Below, piece after piece: positions 54,926-64,000 of a stretch of DNA of 64,000 bases. Position numbers and translations under genes: made by a program. The stretch lies in NCBI RefSeq assembly GCF_035222485.1, contig NC_085923.1:434001-498000 (forward strand). Reading direction: 5' to 3'. Below the pieces are notes generated by a model. It was not told where the DNA came from and searched no databases. It was given only the letters and a program-made list of their open reading frames with translations. This DNA comes from Podospora pseudoanserina. Its lineage: Eukaryota; Ascomycota; Sordariomycetes; Sordariales; Podosporaceae. The number at the start of each line of letters is the position of its first letter. The first letter of the stretch is position 1.

Positions 54926-55601
54926 TCACGACAAATTGGCCATCACCTTCCTCACGCCATCGTCCATCTCGCCAAGCCCTCTTTCCTCTGCATACTTCAG
55001 CAAGCGTCCTTCTTCTGTTGCCGCATGAACCTCCAACTCATTATCGCCGTCGAGCAACTTTCTGCAGAAACTTAAAAGCTCCAGCTTTATCCTAGCTTTT
55101 AACTTGACCGCAAAACCATACTCCTTGGCAGCCGCTTGCACCTCTGGAAAATCTTTCAAGTTCGAATTGTCACGGAGAGCGAGGAAGTGCGTCAATCTTC
55201 AGATATAGGGCCAAGGTTGGTTAAGTGGCCATGATAGGAACTGCCGTAGATTATCAGAGACTTCAGGTTTGGAGGATACCGGAGACTATCAAGAGTGCAA
55301 GAGTAGAATAAGCAGCTTTACTGTTTGGCAAATGGCTGGCAGGGCCCAAAAGGCGTGTGGCAGTCTCCTGATCCAGGTAAGCCTTGGCCAACTCCAGTGA
55401 ACGCTCCACGAGATCCCCCTTGCGGGTGTTGTCCAGGATCGGCGCTGCAGGATTCAGAACGTGCTTGTTGCTGGCGAACGATTGGAAATATTTTCTATTC
55501 ACTGAGGCCAGCTGCGTCTTCTGGGAGCCCCAATCCGAAAAAGATGGTATTGTGTGTATAAATGGCAGTCTACAGGCCTCGCGAGACAAGGCGATCAACA
55601 A
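54926..55601 (-). other. Possible minus-strand gene fragment, unidentified
   Basis: Two stretches read protein-like on the minus strand: 55601-55263 (VERSLELAKAYLDQETATRL, SKAAYSTLALLIVSGILQ) and 55195-54926 (FLALRDNSNLKDFPEVQAAA, then KARIKLELLSFCRKLLDGD). The second resembles the helical C-terminal part of fungal BTB proteins (LADKY...LK-like). No proper start codon or clear splice linkage was found, so this may be a relic or a gene with unseen exons. Confidence 0.3.
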
Positions 55602-55741
55602 GCCTCGAAAATAACTTGTAATACGTCAAGTTCGCTATCTTCTTCGGACAATAGCCACTGGATACAAGCCATCCAGTCTTGTCACAGCGTCCATCCAAAG
55701 CATGTCACCATATTTCCCTCTCAACTCCAAAATTCCACCCC

Positions 55742-57476
55742 TCACTCGTGTGAATGACCCGGCAAAGCCTTGAGCCCTATTGTTTGTTTCGCAAAAATTA
55801 GTAACCAATCTATGCCTGCCATTCAAAACGCAGACTTACAGCCGTCGATATCCTCCTTAACCACTCTCTTGACCTGGCACTGGTTAGCCTTATCAAAGGT
55901 CTGCGTCGTTAAACCACGGCATGTGGCAGCAAAGCAGCGGTTGTCCATGGCGTGCTGGAGAGTGTCGTCCTTCCAGCCAAAGACATAGTCGCCATGTTGG
56001 CCGTAGCCGGTCCTATTTGATGTTAGCGCACTGCTGGCAACCTTTAGAATGGGGCAAAGGGCCTACGGGTCTCCCTGGCTCAGTACAAAAGGCTGAGAGC
56101 CATCGGCGGGCCATTCAGCCCTGTTGTTGAAGGCACGGGTATCCCAGACGATCTATTCACAGCGTCAGCGTAAGGCAGACATCAAAGCCACGACAACAAC
56201 CACTTGCCTCGTAGTGGACCTGTGGGATCTTGACCGGATGGCTCGCAGGGCAGGCAGCATCGACAACGGCAAAGGTGGCAGGCCCGGACGTAGGGTGAGC
56301 AACGTGGTCCATGTGGTTCGGAGTGTCGAGGTTCTTCCCGTCCCAGCAGCTTCGTGGTCGTCAGCACTATCAACGTAAATTGACGTAGGCTTAAGAAACA
56401 ACGTACATGGGGAAGATAACACTGCTGCGGATGCCTCCGGGGCATGGAGTTGTTGGAAAGCTCTCGGTGTCAAGCTTAGGATCCATGCAGGGGCTCATGG
56501 TGTTGCCCTGGAAGTTGGGACCTGTACAAGGTGAGATACTGTCATTTAAAGACCAAATGGACCAGAAACCAGGCCTATGCTTTCCCCCTGCATACCTGTG
56601 TAGCAACGATAGCAGCTCTGCATCTTGCGACCAAGGCCAGTCGAGGTGCGGCGTGCTGCATCGCCAGTGAACATTCTGAAGCCTGGCTTAAAGGCAGTAA
56701 CGGTTTTAGGACCAGGAGCCGTATAGTATACGGTGATGCCAGCTTTGTAAAAGCTCTGTTAGCTGCCTTGTCTTCAAAGAATCACGAAGAAACGATGTGG
56801 TGGATGATGCTTGGTTCGGGCTCAGGGGTCACTCAGGGATCCCGTATAGCCCTAACCCTAGAATGATGATATAATGTGTCGAGACGGAGATTGCGAAGAA
56901 ACTCGTCATACCGTTGGCATTTCCAATGGCCTAGAACAAAGATGTCAGCATCATGTCTCATTGTTGATCGATGTTTGGTGTTGGAAAACTTAAAAGCCGG
57001 CACGAGGAAGTGAACGGGGCACCCACATCATTGACCATCTGGGGAACACGCTTGTAGGTTCCGTTTCGAGCCTTAAAGTACACGTTGGCAGTCCAGTAGT
57101 TGCTCAAATCTTGATCAAACGAGCATGTTGTGCATGTCGCTAGCTTGGAAATATCGCTGTAGGGCATGGTAACGTTGAACGCATTCTAGAGAGCAACGAT
57201 CAGCGAGGGTGACGGCGTTTCGTTGAAAATATGATTCGACGCACTCCTCCAACAACCTGATGGACGTGAGCAGAGGGAATACCGCCGGGCTCAACGAGAG
57301 GATCGATGCGATCGAGGACGACCTGGGATAAAGATGGTCAGTATTCTGGAAGGAACCTGAACTCAGTGGCGAGTGGAAGAGGTGCTTACCTCGGAGCAGC
57401 CGAATCGAAGCATGGTTGTGCTAAAGCCCTGGCCGTAAACGGCCGGGAGAGAAAAAAGGCCATACAAGACCTTCAT
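55742..57476 (-). CDS. Secreted DUF1996 protein, ten exons
   Basis: Ten exons join in a continuous 346-residue frame: 57476-57390, 57322-57245, 57185-57027, 56930-56912, 56742-56596, 56521-56407, 56349-56208, 56152-56067, 56012-55840 and 55776-55742. The signal peptide is MKVLYGLFSLPAVYG. DUF1996 hallmarks are TMLRFGCSE, VVLDRIDPLVEPG, HVHQVVGGNAFN, CTTCSFDQDLSNYWTANVYF, VTAFKPGFRMFTGD, FPICWDGKNLDTPNHMDHVA, EIVWDTRAFNNRAEWPADGS, QHGDYVFGWKDDTLQHAMD and DIDGWLKALPG. Intron 7 (56153-56207) appears to use a GC-AG pair (GAG|GCAAGT). The function of DUF1996 is unknown; members are secreted and often carry WSC domains, absent here. A paralogue with far fewer introns lies about 2.2 kb away on the same strand. 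Confidence 0.88.
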
Positions 57477-58626
57477 GGTGGAGTGAGAGACAACGAATAG
57501 CTTCGTCGATCTTGGCTTTGCAGGACGGATTGAGAACCACGAGGCGGCCTGGGGTCGTCGGCGGGCCGTCGCGCTCTTTTAAAAGTTTCGCGTGTACTCC
57601 ATGCCAACCTCACCTCTCCCGTCTTGGAAAGAGTGAAGCTCAAGGAGGCAATGCTGTGGCAAGTCAAGTGCCGGGCATACCGTGCATTGATTGTGGGGTT
57701 GATTAAATGTGATTAACCACGGCCTATCAAATGCACGACATGTTGATAGCACTTGTCAATCCTTCGCTTTTAACCGATCCTCTGTCCAACAGGATGGCTC
57801 GGCCGAACCTCTTGGTTATTTTGGTGATAGCTGAATATATCAAGGCGGCAATACTCATCGGCTCCGACATAAGACTTGACTGGAGCGCATCGTCTTCATC
57901 AACCAAGATGATTGCACCTGACGTAATGTCGGCATCGGAAAGACATCCTTACAAAGCTTCGCAGACATGTTTAATGTCCGGCCGTCTTTCTCACGTGGCC
58001 GATGTTTCTCTCAGCCTGTCAACAACAATCTTGGCTGGACAACACCACAGAGAAAGGTGTGGATATATTACTTTGTTTGTTTCAGCATGCCCAGCCTACT
58101 AGAACCACTCCTATACCGAACCTCAAATGGGACCTCACTCGACCCGCGCAAATCAGGTGCCTGGAATCCATGCGAATACACCTCAAGTACCTTACCTACT
58201 TCGGTGTGCGAGGCTCAGAGTCCGGCTTCCACGCTCAACGTCACGTCCCTCAAACGATCTACGTGCGCATTTTCTCAGCAAAAGGACCGCATTTCTGACT
58301 TGCTGATGAAGTTGTGTTTCACAGTCATGCCTGTATCATGTGATCCCCTCTCCATGCAAAGTATCTGCGGTCCGGTCAGCTTCGGAGTTAAAGCACCAAA
58401 CTCTTATACCAACCTCAGCTCTAAACGCCAAGCCCTACAAAATGATGGTAGGCGCCAACCATGATTCCGAGTCAGACCGGTGCTCAGTAAAATGCTCTAC
58501 TTGAAAAGCCGTCCATCATCAGAACTTGAAATATGTCTGCTGTTCTTCTTTTCCTCGCGGACCTTGACCTTGAAACGATCCCAGCGCTCAATTTAAAATC
58601 TTGCACAAGTATCAACCCTTTCAAAC
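57477..58626. other. Intergenic, nothing recognised
   Basis: About 1.15 kb between the divergent DUF1996 and TMEM205-like genes; only short frames without domain content. Confidence 0.4.
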
Positions 58627-59263
58627 ATGAGTTCAAACTGCGCTCATTTCCTGTCAGCTTTGCCGCCTCTTCACCTACTGTGTTTCTCCTTTTTGCTTGG
58701 GGCAACCCTATACCAAAGCTTCATCATGACCAAGATCAGCTACCGAGCCCTCCCAAAGGCCGCTTTCCGAAGCCTTCAGAAACAGGCCTGGCCGTTTTAT
58801 TTCCGATCCCAATCATTATTGGTCGTTATCACTGCTGTGACTATCCCTCGAGATGATCTTGTTCCCTTCGAGGCAAGCCTCATGAGCTGGGTTCCCCACG
58901 CCGTTGCGTTCACCTCAGCAATGTTGAATACATTCATCTTTGAACCTGCTACACGAAAGGCCATGGTTCAAGTTACTCATCAAGGTTCGTCTGATCTCAT
59001 CATGATTCGATATCCTCTGACTTTCGGACATGGTCTTTGCTGACATAGCCGTGACCTTAGAAACGAGAGATGGGCTTAGCTGCAACCTGACACAATATGA
59101 TGAGAACAAGGTGATGGAGGGTGCTAGTGTCAGCGCATCGTCGGGGATGGTGGTGGTGAAGAGACGGTTTTCATTCAGCCACGCAATGTGCATCCACCTC
59201 AACCTGTTGACACTGGGCGCTGTGTTGGCTTATGGCTGGACATTGGCCGCGAGGATCCGGTGA
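58627..59263 (+). CDS. TMEM205-like (DUF4149) membrane protein
   Basis: Two exons: 58627-58984 and 59061-59263, 186 residues; the intron donor is GTTCGT and the acceptor CTTAG. The gene begins MSSNCAHFLSALPPLHLLCF and then FLLGATLYQSFIMTKISYRAL, FRSLQKQAWPFYFRSQSLLV, VPHAVAFTSAMLNTFIFEP, ATRKAMVQVTHQ and, after the intron, FSFSHAMCIHLNLLTLGAVL and AYGWTLAARI. The order of four hydrophobic segments, the early TLYQSFI and LQ...PFYF, and FEPATRKAMV are typical of TMEM205/DUF4149. The role is not established; animal TMEM205 is linked to drug resistance and trafficking. It sits between the two DUF1996 genes on the opposite strand. Confidence 0.85.
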
Positions 59264-59707
59264 AGGAGGACTGAGGCTTAGAACTGCGTCTCGGTATAGT
59301 GTCCAGTCGCGGATGCTACTCTTTGGTATGATGACGGAACTGGGACAAGCGCTAGACTTGATGCTATTATCGATCATTAAGCTGATCTTGGCTGCAATGA
59401 TATCAAAGTTTGAGTGCGGCAGTGATGTTCGGATTGGGCTTGTTCCGATGGAGTGGCTCACTACATGCCAAAGACGTGAATACCCAGCTGTGTCGATTGT
59501 GGGAGTCGTCTATATGTTTCGTTATATAGCAATAGACCACTATTGCTACCCATATTCTCTCATCAATGTCTTCATACATCGACAGTAGAGCTTCCCTGTT
59601 CCTCTTTGCTGGCTCCATCGGCTCAGCCAGCTGTAGCTGGTCGACCCCAGATCACTTCTGGCATCCTCCGTTCCCTTTAGACCATTCACCCAGTGCATAA
59701 GCCGCGC
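59264..59707. other. Intergenic between convergent genes
   Basis: About 440 bases between the TMEM205-like gene and the 3' end of the second DUF1996 gene; an open frame through it is an out-of-frame continuation without domain content. Confidence 0.4.
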
Positions 59708-60913
59708 TCACTTCTTCTCCCGAATATCTGGATTCCCAGGAAGCGTATCAAGCCCTATAACCATGTCAGCTCACATTCCCCTCTCACGAAACAAAGACTC
59801 ACATCCATCCACCTCCTCCCCCACTCTCGAAGACACACTACACCTCTTTGCCTCCCCCAAAGACTGGCTCTCCAGTACATGACAATTAGCCCCAAAGCAC
59901 ACCCCATCCATCGCCCGTTGCAGAGAATCCCCTTTCCACCCAAACACATAGTCCCCATGCTGCCCATACCCCGTGGTATCACCCGTGCTCAAAACAAAAG
60001 GCTGCGACCCATCCTCCGGCCACTCATCCGGGTCATTAAACAAACTCGTATCCCACACAATCTACTCCCCATTAGCATTTCCCAAACAGCACACACTCCC
60101 AAAAGACGGTTAACCCACCTCAAGCATCAACTGCGGTATCCTAACAGGATGACTCTCCGGACACTGTCCTCCCGTCCCCAACCCAGTAAACGTATGCGGC
60201 CCGGTTTCAACCGGATACGCCACATGGCTCTTATGATCAGGACTGTCCAAATTCTTCCCATCCCAACAAGTCGGATAAAGCACATTACTCCTAATCCCCC
60301 AGCACATTTTATTGGGTAACCCCTCAAAGTCCACCGCATCATCCACGCAAGGCGCTTTATCATCCCCTCCAAAGTCAGGCCCGGTATAACACCGGAAGCA
60401 AGTTTGATTCCTCAACCCCTGCGGTTCCCTCCTCCCGGCATCCCCAACCAACATCCGGAATCCAGGCCGAAAGGCAGTCACGTCCCCTATCCCACCGCTG
60501 ACGTAATACACCACGAAGCCACCATCCGTTTTGGTAGTGAAATCATCGCCGAATAATAGCCTGTTGGGTATTTGGGGGACGCGTTTGTAGGAACCATTTC
60601 GTGCGCGAAAATAGAGGTTGGCGGTCCAGTAGTTTGAGAAGTCTTCAGAGTAGGAGCAGGTGGTGCAGTTGGCGAGGGAGGAGATGTCGGTGTTGTGTGG
60701 CATGGAGATATCGAAGGCGTTGCCGCCCACGATTTGGTGGAGGTGTGGGGAGGGTAGGGAGCCTGGGTTGACGAGGGGGTCGATTCGGTCGATTACGAGC
60801 TGGTGGCAGCCGAAGCGGAGCATGGTTGATGAGACGTTTGGGCCCCAGGGGGAGGTGCCCAGTTGGGGGGCGGCGAGGCCGAGGGTTGAGAGGAGGGATA
60901 GGAGGAGGAGCAT
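59708..60913 (-). CDS. Secreted DUF1996 protein, three exons (paralogue)
   Basis: Exons 60913-60119, 60061-59803 and 59754-59708 join in a continuous 366-residue frame. The signal peptide is MLLLLSLLSTLGLAAP. DUF1996 blocks are TMLRFGCHQLVIDRIDPLVN, HLHQIVGGNAFDI, ANCTTCSYSEDFSNYWTANL, DVTAFRPGFRMLVGD, YPTCWDGKNLDSPDHKSHVA, EIVWDTSLFNDPDEWPEDGS, QHGDYVFGWKGDSLQRAMDG and EVDGWLDTLPGNPD. Compared with the gene at 55742-57476 it is clearly homologous. It keeps only the intron before IVWDT and the one splitting the Trp codon of DGW; seven other introns are absent, so intron loss (or retroposition of part of the gene) probably happened here. Its codons at the 5' end are G-ending, unlike the C-ending paralogue. 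Confidence 0.9.
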
Positions 60914-61814
60914 CGTGGTTGCTAGATCAGTGGAGTATCGGTCGGTGAAGTTGGGGAGGGCGGTGAGTGGAGGGAGGCTGTAGATATCTGTTGACCATCA
61001 TGGCACACTCTCAGCAGATGGATCAGCAAGCTGCAGATACCTAATCAATTGTTCGGATGGTTCCAACCTATGGATTGTTGTGTGCGCGCCGAGCCGCCCG
61101 GTTGATAGTAGAAGACTTATTTTGCCAATCTTCCGGGCAATGGTGACTGGATGGATTATTATCGTCTTGATGAAGAGGCAGCCATCATCGCAGTACCGAG
61201 ATTGCGACCACGTGGCAGACAAGGCGTTCCTCGATCTTGATCTTGGGAGGCTTCGAAAGATATGCGAGATGCATCATGGCTCGCGTGGTGGACGAGCAGA
61301 GCGGTTGCTTCTTGCACCGTAAATCGAAGGGCAAGGAACTGAAAATATGGAGGACGCGGGAGAGTCATACTACAGTGGACGGTGGACGGTGGTCGGTGGT
61401 CGGCCGTCAGTCGTCGGCAAAATTGGATGGCGACCTGAAAGTCCGAGGAGCGGAGGAAGGCGGGCATAGCAGTGTCAAGAACCTTCCATCGCACTTTCCA
61501 CCCTCGCATTGAGCTGCGAGAATAGCATGAGATATGCAACCTGTGGATATCTCGAAAGAAGCAACCAGTGAGAATCGAGGGGGAAATGCTGGTTAATTTG
61601 TTCAACTATTTATCCTCCACCTGTCTTTGCGGTACCTGGTCCTCCACATGAATACCTCTCGATGCACCGCGATACTTCTGGTGCTAGATGTGGCATGTAC
61701 CAGGTTCAGAGCTTCCTCGACGAAGGTTATAAGTCCCACATACTTCCGTATCGAGAACCAGTCGATAACCAAAGACGACGTGTTGTCCGACACACATAGG
61801 CAAACGCCGGCAAA
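60914..61814. other. Intergenic / divergent promoters
   Basis: About 900 bases between the second DUF1996 gene and the DUF4360 gene. It includes a small GTGGACGGTGGACGGTGGTCGGTGGTCGG repeat near 61374-61403. Confidence 0.4.
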
Positions 61815-62465
61815 ATGAAGCTTTCATTTTCTCTTCTACTTCCTTTGCTCGTGATAGCCCAGGAGACAACCCTGGGAACAGGAGCGCATTTCCGGCTGAC
61901 AAGATACTCAGGCACTGGCTGCCCGGAAGGCTCGAGCAACATAACAATCTCAGAAACAGGTGAGTGGATCATTATTACCTACAGCCAATTTCGAACCTAC
62001 CTTGGGCCAGACTATACTCGAGCGGAGAGGGGTAAGACCTGTCATGTTTATCTCGCTATCATTGCCCCGAGCGTCGACCATCTCCCTCAAGGGGTTCAAG
62101 GGGTGCAGCACACGCTTGCGGACAGCGTATATGAAGGATACTACACTCAGCTCGATGATGGAGTGACAGCTCTTCACCACAGCACATACTACACCCATGA
62201 TTTGGGCCCCTTCAACGTGGTCGCGACGGCAACATTCGATGGTGGTGAGACTTGGAAAGCACCTGGCAAATCGTACAGCGAGACCAGAGAGATCCCTCGC
62301 AGCTCCCTGGAGTATGGCCGCTGTGTCCAACCAGGTGCTAGAATGTCGGTATTCTATGCCCACGATCAGATCACCATGAGCAGCTCAAATCCAGAAGCCC
62401 GTGGCGTTTCGGTTGCGGGCGACACGGCCGACTTGTTGTATACGCGCCGTATCAGAGTCCTTTAA
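61815..62465 (+). CDS. Secreted DUF4360 protein
   Basis: Single-exon gene of 216 residues. The signal peptide is MKLSFSLLLPLLVIAQ. The mature protein reads FRLTRYSGTGCPEGSSNITI, FRTYLGPDYTRAERGKTCHV, YYTQLDDGVTALHHSTYY, FNVVATATFDGGETWKAPG and LEYGRCVQPGARMSVFYAHD. The GCP-GS opening, the Y-GP-R-K-C segment and the small conserved Cys set match the DUF4360 secreted proteins, which are common in fungi and have no settled function. The size is normal for the family and the gene appears intact. Confidence 0.8.
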   Translation: MKLSFSLLLPLLVIAQETTLGTGAHFRLTRYSGTGCPEGSSNITISETGEWIIITYSQFRTYLGPDYTRAERGKTCHVYLAIIAPSVDHLPQGVQGVQHTLADSVYEGYYTQLDDGVTALHHSTYYTHDLGPFNVVATATFDGGETWKAPGKSYSETREIPRSSLEYGRCVQPGARMSVFYAHDQITMSSSNPEARGVSVAGDTADLLYTRRIRVL

Positions 62466-63085
62466 ATGGAAAGATTAAATTTGCAGTGAGATTGGGAGAA
62501 AACCACGAATGCTAATTCGGAATATCATATTGTAGATGGCAAGCGTGTACTCCGTAAGCCACATCTTTGAGGAATTAGTCCGGAAAAGCGCTAGTACAGA
62601 GTCGGAAGGTGGGGCTATGATCCCGAGGAGGGGTGGTGGGGCTGTGGGGTGATTGCCGTTTGGATCTTGGCAGAAAGCTGCAACTGTCTTGACTCTGCCA
62701 CCAACTTGGAATCCGGGACCAACGACAGATAGGACAAAATGCACTTTGTTCTTGCCATTAAAACCTATCTACTCTTTCGCTGTCATTGAAGTAGAATCCC
62801 CTTCCTTGCCAGCAATAATAATCGATTTTTAACCCTTTGAAAGCCATGATTTCAACCCACGGATAAATCGGCCATGATGCTCAGCTTCGCATTTTCCAGT
62901 CTGGTGTCGCACAACGGTGCGAGAATGCAGCTCGCTATGCAACCCATGGTATTGGGCGATGGCCATGACCGGGGGTCGAGCCTTGCCAACCTGCGCAAAC
63001 ATGTTTAATATCTACTGCCTGGTCCGGCTTTCGAGCTGAACGTGTTCATCATCCCCAGTAAAATCTTCGCGTCAACGACTCTGTG
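62466..63085. other. Intergenic, nothing recognised
   Basis: About 620 bases between the DUF4360 gene and the right-edge gene; a minus-strand frame at 62475-62744 has no recognisable features. Confidence 0.4.
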
Positions 63086-64000
63086 ATGGAGAGCGAACAA
63101 CCGATAGACTTGGAATGGCTTGCTGACTTGTCCAAAGGTAAGTACATACCATATACTCCAATATTCCATCTAATGTTTAACCCACATATCAGGTCAATCA
63201 TTTACAACCTTTGGACAATCCCAATCTGCAAAGACTTTCGATTTCGGAGACGATGGCTTTACGGCTTCTCTGTCAGAAGGGAATGAGCTGCTCCAACTCA
63301 CTCGGCCAGATCCTACTTGTGGTCTCATTTTCGTCAGAGGAAACTATCCTGACAGCGCAGCCTCCATGCTAGCCCGAGCTCAAAACCAGCAGCTGCATGA
63401 GGCTCAGAACAACGACACCTTTGGAACCAATCTGGTTCCAGAGAGTCCCCAGACGCCATCTTCGCCCTGGGCCGTGAGTGCCGCAGACCGAAAAAGTCAG
63501 GGATGGGTCAACTTTCGTTGGCCTTACGCCCAATATGTGCTTTTCCATTTGGATGCTGCCAAGGGTTTCTATCGTGAGATTGGAAGCTGGGACACCATAT
63601 CATTTGTTAAAGACAAAATCTTCTTTCAGATTCACCGTCTGAGTTTGGGGGTTGGCAGTTCAGCCACCAGCGATGACCACCAAGATGACGTGGCACGTGC
63701 GAGGTTCAAAAGAGGAGGACCAGTTCGATTCGGGTGCCCATGTTCTCAGAATGATATTCATCGACAAGTTGACACATATACTATCACGAACAATGCCAAC
63801 ATTGTGTCCTGCAGAAGCAGCAACTATCGCACAAGAATCGAAATGACATTTTCGGTCAATGGCATACTCCAACCTCCCACCTTCCTCAACCCCTGCGACA
63901 CAGCTGCAGACGTTGAATGGGTTGACATGACGAGTGAGGTCGAGGTTGACATTCGAGTCGGAGAGCCCACATATGTTGTGTCAACCTACGCCATACGTAC
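63086..64000 (+). CDS. Unidentified protein, 5' part (runs off right edge)
   Basis: Exon 1 is 63086-63137 (MESEQPIDLEWLADLSKG). An intron 63138-63192 (GTAAGT ... CAG) follows, then an open exon from 63193 to the window end, about 286 codons in total so far. Typical stretches are QSFTTFGQSQSAKTFDFGDD, TRPDPTCGLIFVRGNYPDS, SQGWVNFRWPYAQYVLFHLD, GSWDTISFVKDKIFFQIHRL and EVEVDIRVGEPTYVVSTYAI. No signal peptide or membrane segment is seen in this part. I do not recognise the family; the mix of aromatic-rich beta-like stretches suggests a soluble enzyme or binding protein. The C-terminus lies beyond the window. Confidence 0.75.

Noticed and set aside
58915-59202. Minus-strand frame opposite the TMEM205-like gene
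   Set aside because: Shadow of the spliced plus-strand gene.
1-64000. CRISPR arrays, prokaryotic operons, riboswitches, transposase or integrase genes
   Set aside because: None seen; gene structure is eukaryotic throughout, and no terminal inverted repeats or transposon-encoded proteins could be read.

Overview
The window looks like nuclear DNA of a filamentous ascomycete, most likely a sordariomycete (Sordariales-like). The signs are short spliceosomal introns (about 48-170 nt, GTRNGT donors, CTAAC/CTGAC branch sites), intron-bearing nuclear tRNA genes, several HET-domain (heterokaryon incompatibility) genes, a STE2/PRE-2 type alpha-pheromone receptor, an ESCRT-I VPS23 subunit with a long proline-rich linker, and many small secreted proteins. 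Nothing is organised as an operon; genes are monocistronic on both strands. The taxonomic call is an inference from gene content.

Layout. 0-3 kb: the 5' part of a HET-domain gene running off the left edge, then an orphan cysteine-rich membrane protein. 3-11 kb: tRNA-Tyr, a secreted S28 serine peptidase, tRNA-Asp, an F-box gene, a class I methyltransferase and tRNA-Glu. 11-12.2 kb: a decayed coding relic. 12.8-14.8 kb: a secreted GDSL/SGNH esterase and a PF00756-type esterase. 15.4-18.9 kb: two convergent HET-domain genes. 20-23.1 kb: small open frames and an FTA2/kinase-like pseudogene. 23.4-26.6 kb: three small secreted cysteine-rich genes, two of them divergently transcribed paralogues. 27.8-45.8 kb: a denser core block with indoleamine 2,3-dioxygenase, VPS23, a large disordered protein, a multi-pass membrane protein, a NIT-type amidase, the pheromone receptor, tRNA-Leu and a bHLH factor. 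46-52 kb: a gene graveyard with an unidentified relic, a protein kinase pseudogene and a HET-domain pseudogene. 53-64 kb: a proline-rich coiled-coil protein, two DUF1996 secreted paralogues flanking a TMEM205-like membrane protein, a DUF4360 secreted protein, and an unidentified gene running off the right edge.

The most interesting parts are accessory. They are (i) the effector-like cluster at 23.4-26.6 kb, whose divergent paralogue pair differs by one intron and whose third member has a beta/gamma-crystallin-like pattern; (ii) the HET- and kinase-type genes in intact and decayed forms, which look like a turning-over allorecognition or defence repertoire; and (iii) the DUF1996 pair, one with nine introns (one apparently GC-AG) and one with two. 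Several genes contain apparent single-base frameshifts at or near short base runs. Some may be assembly errors, so each should be checked against reads before being called a mutation.
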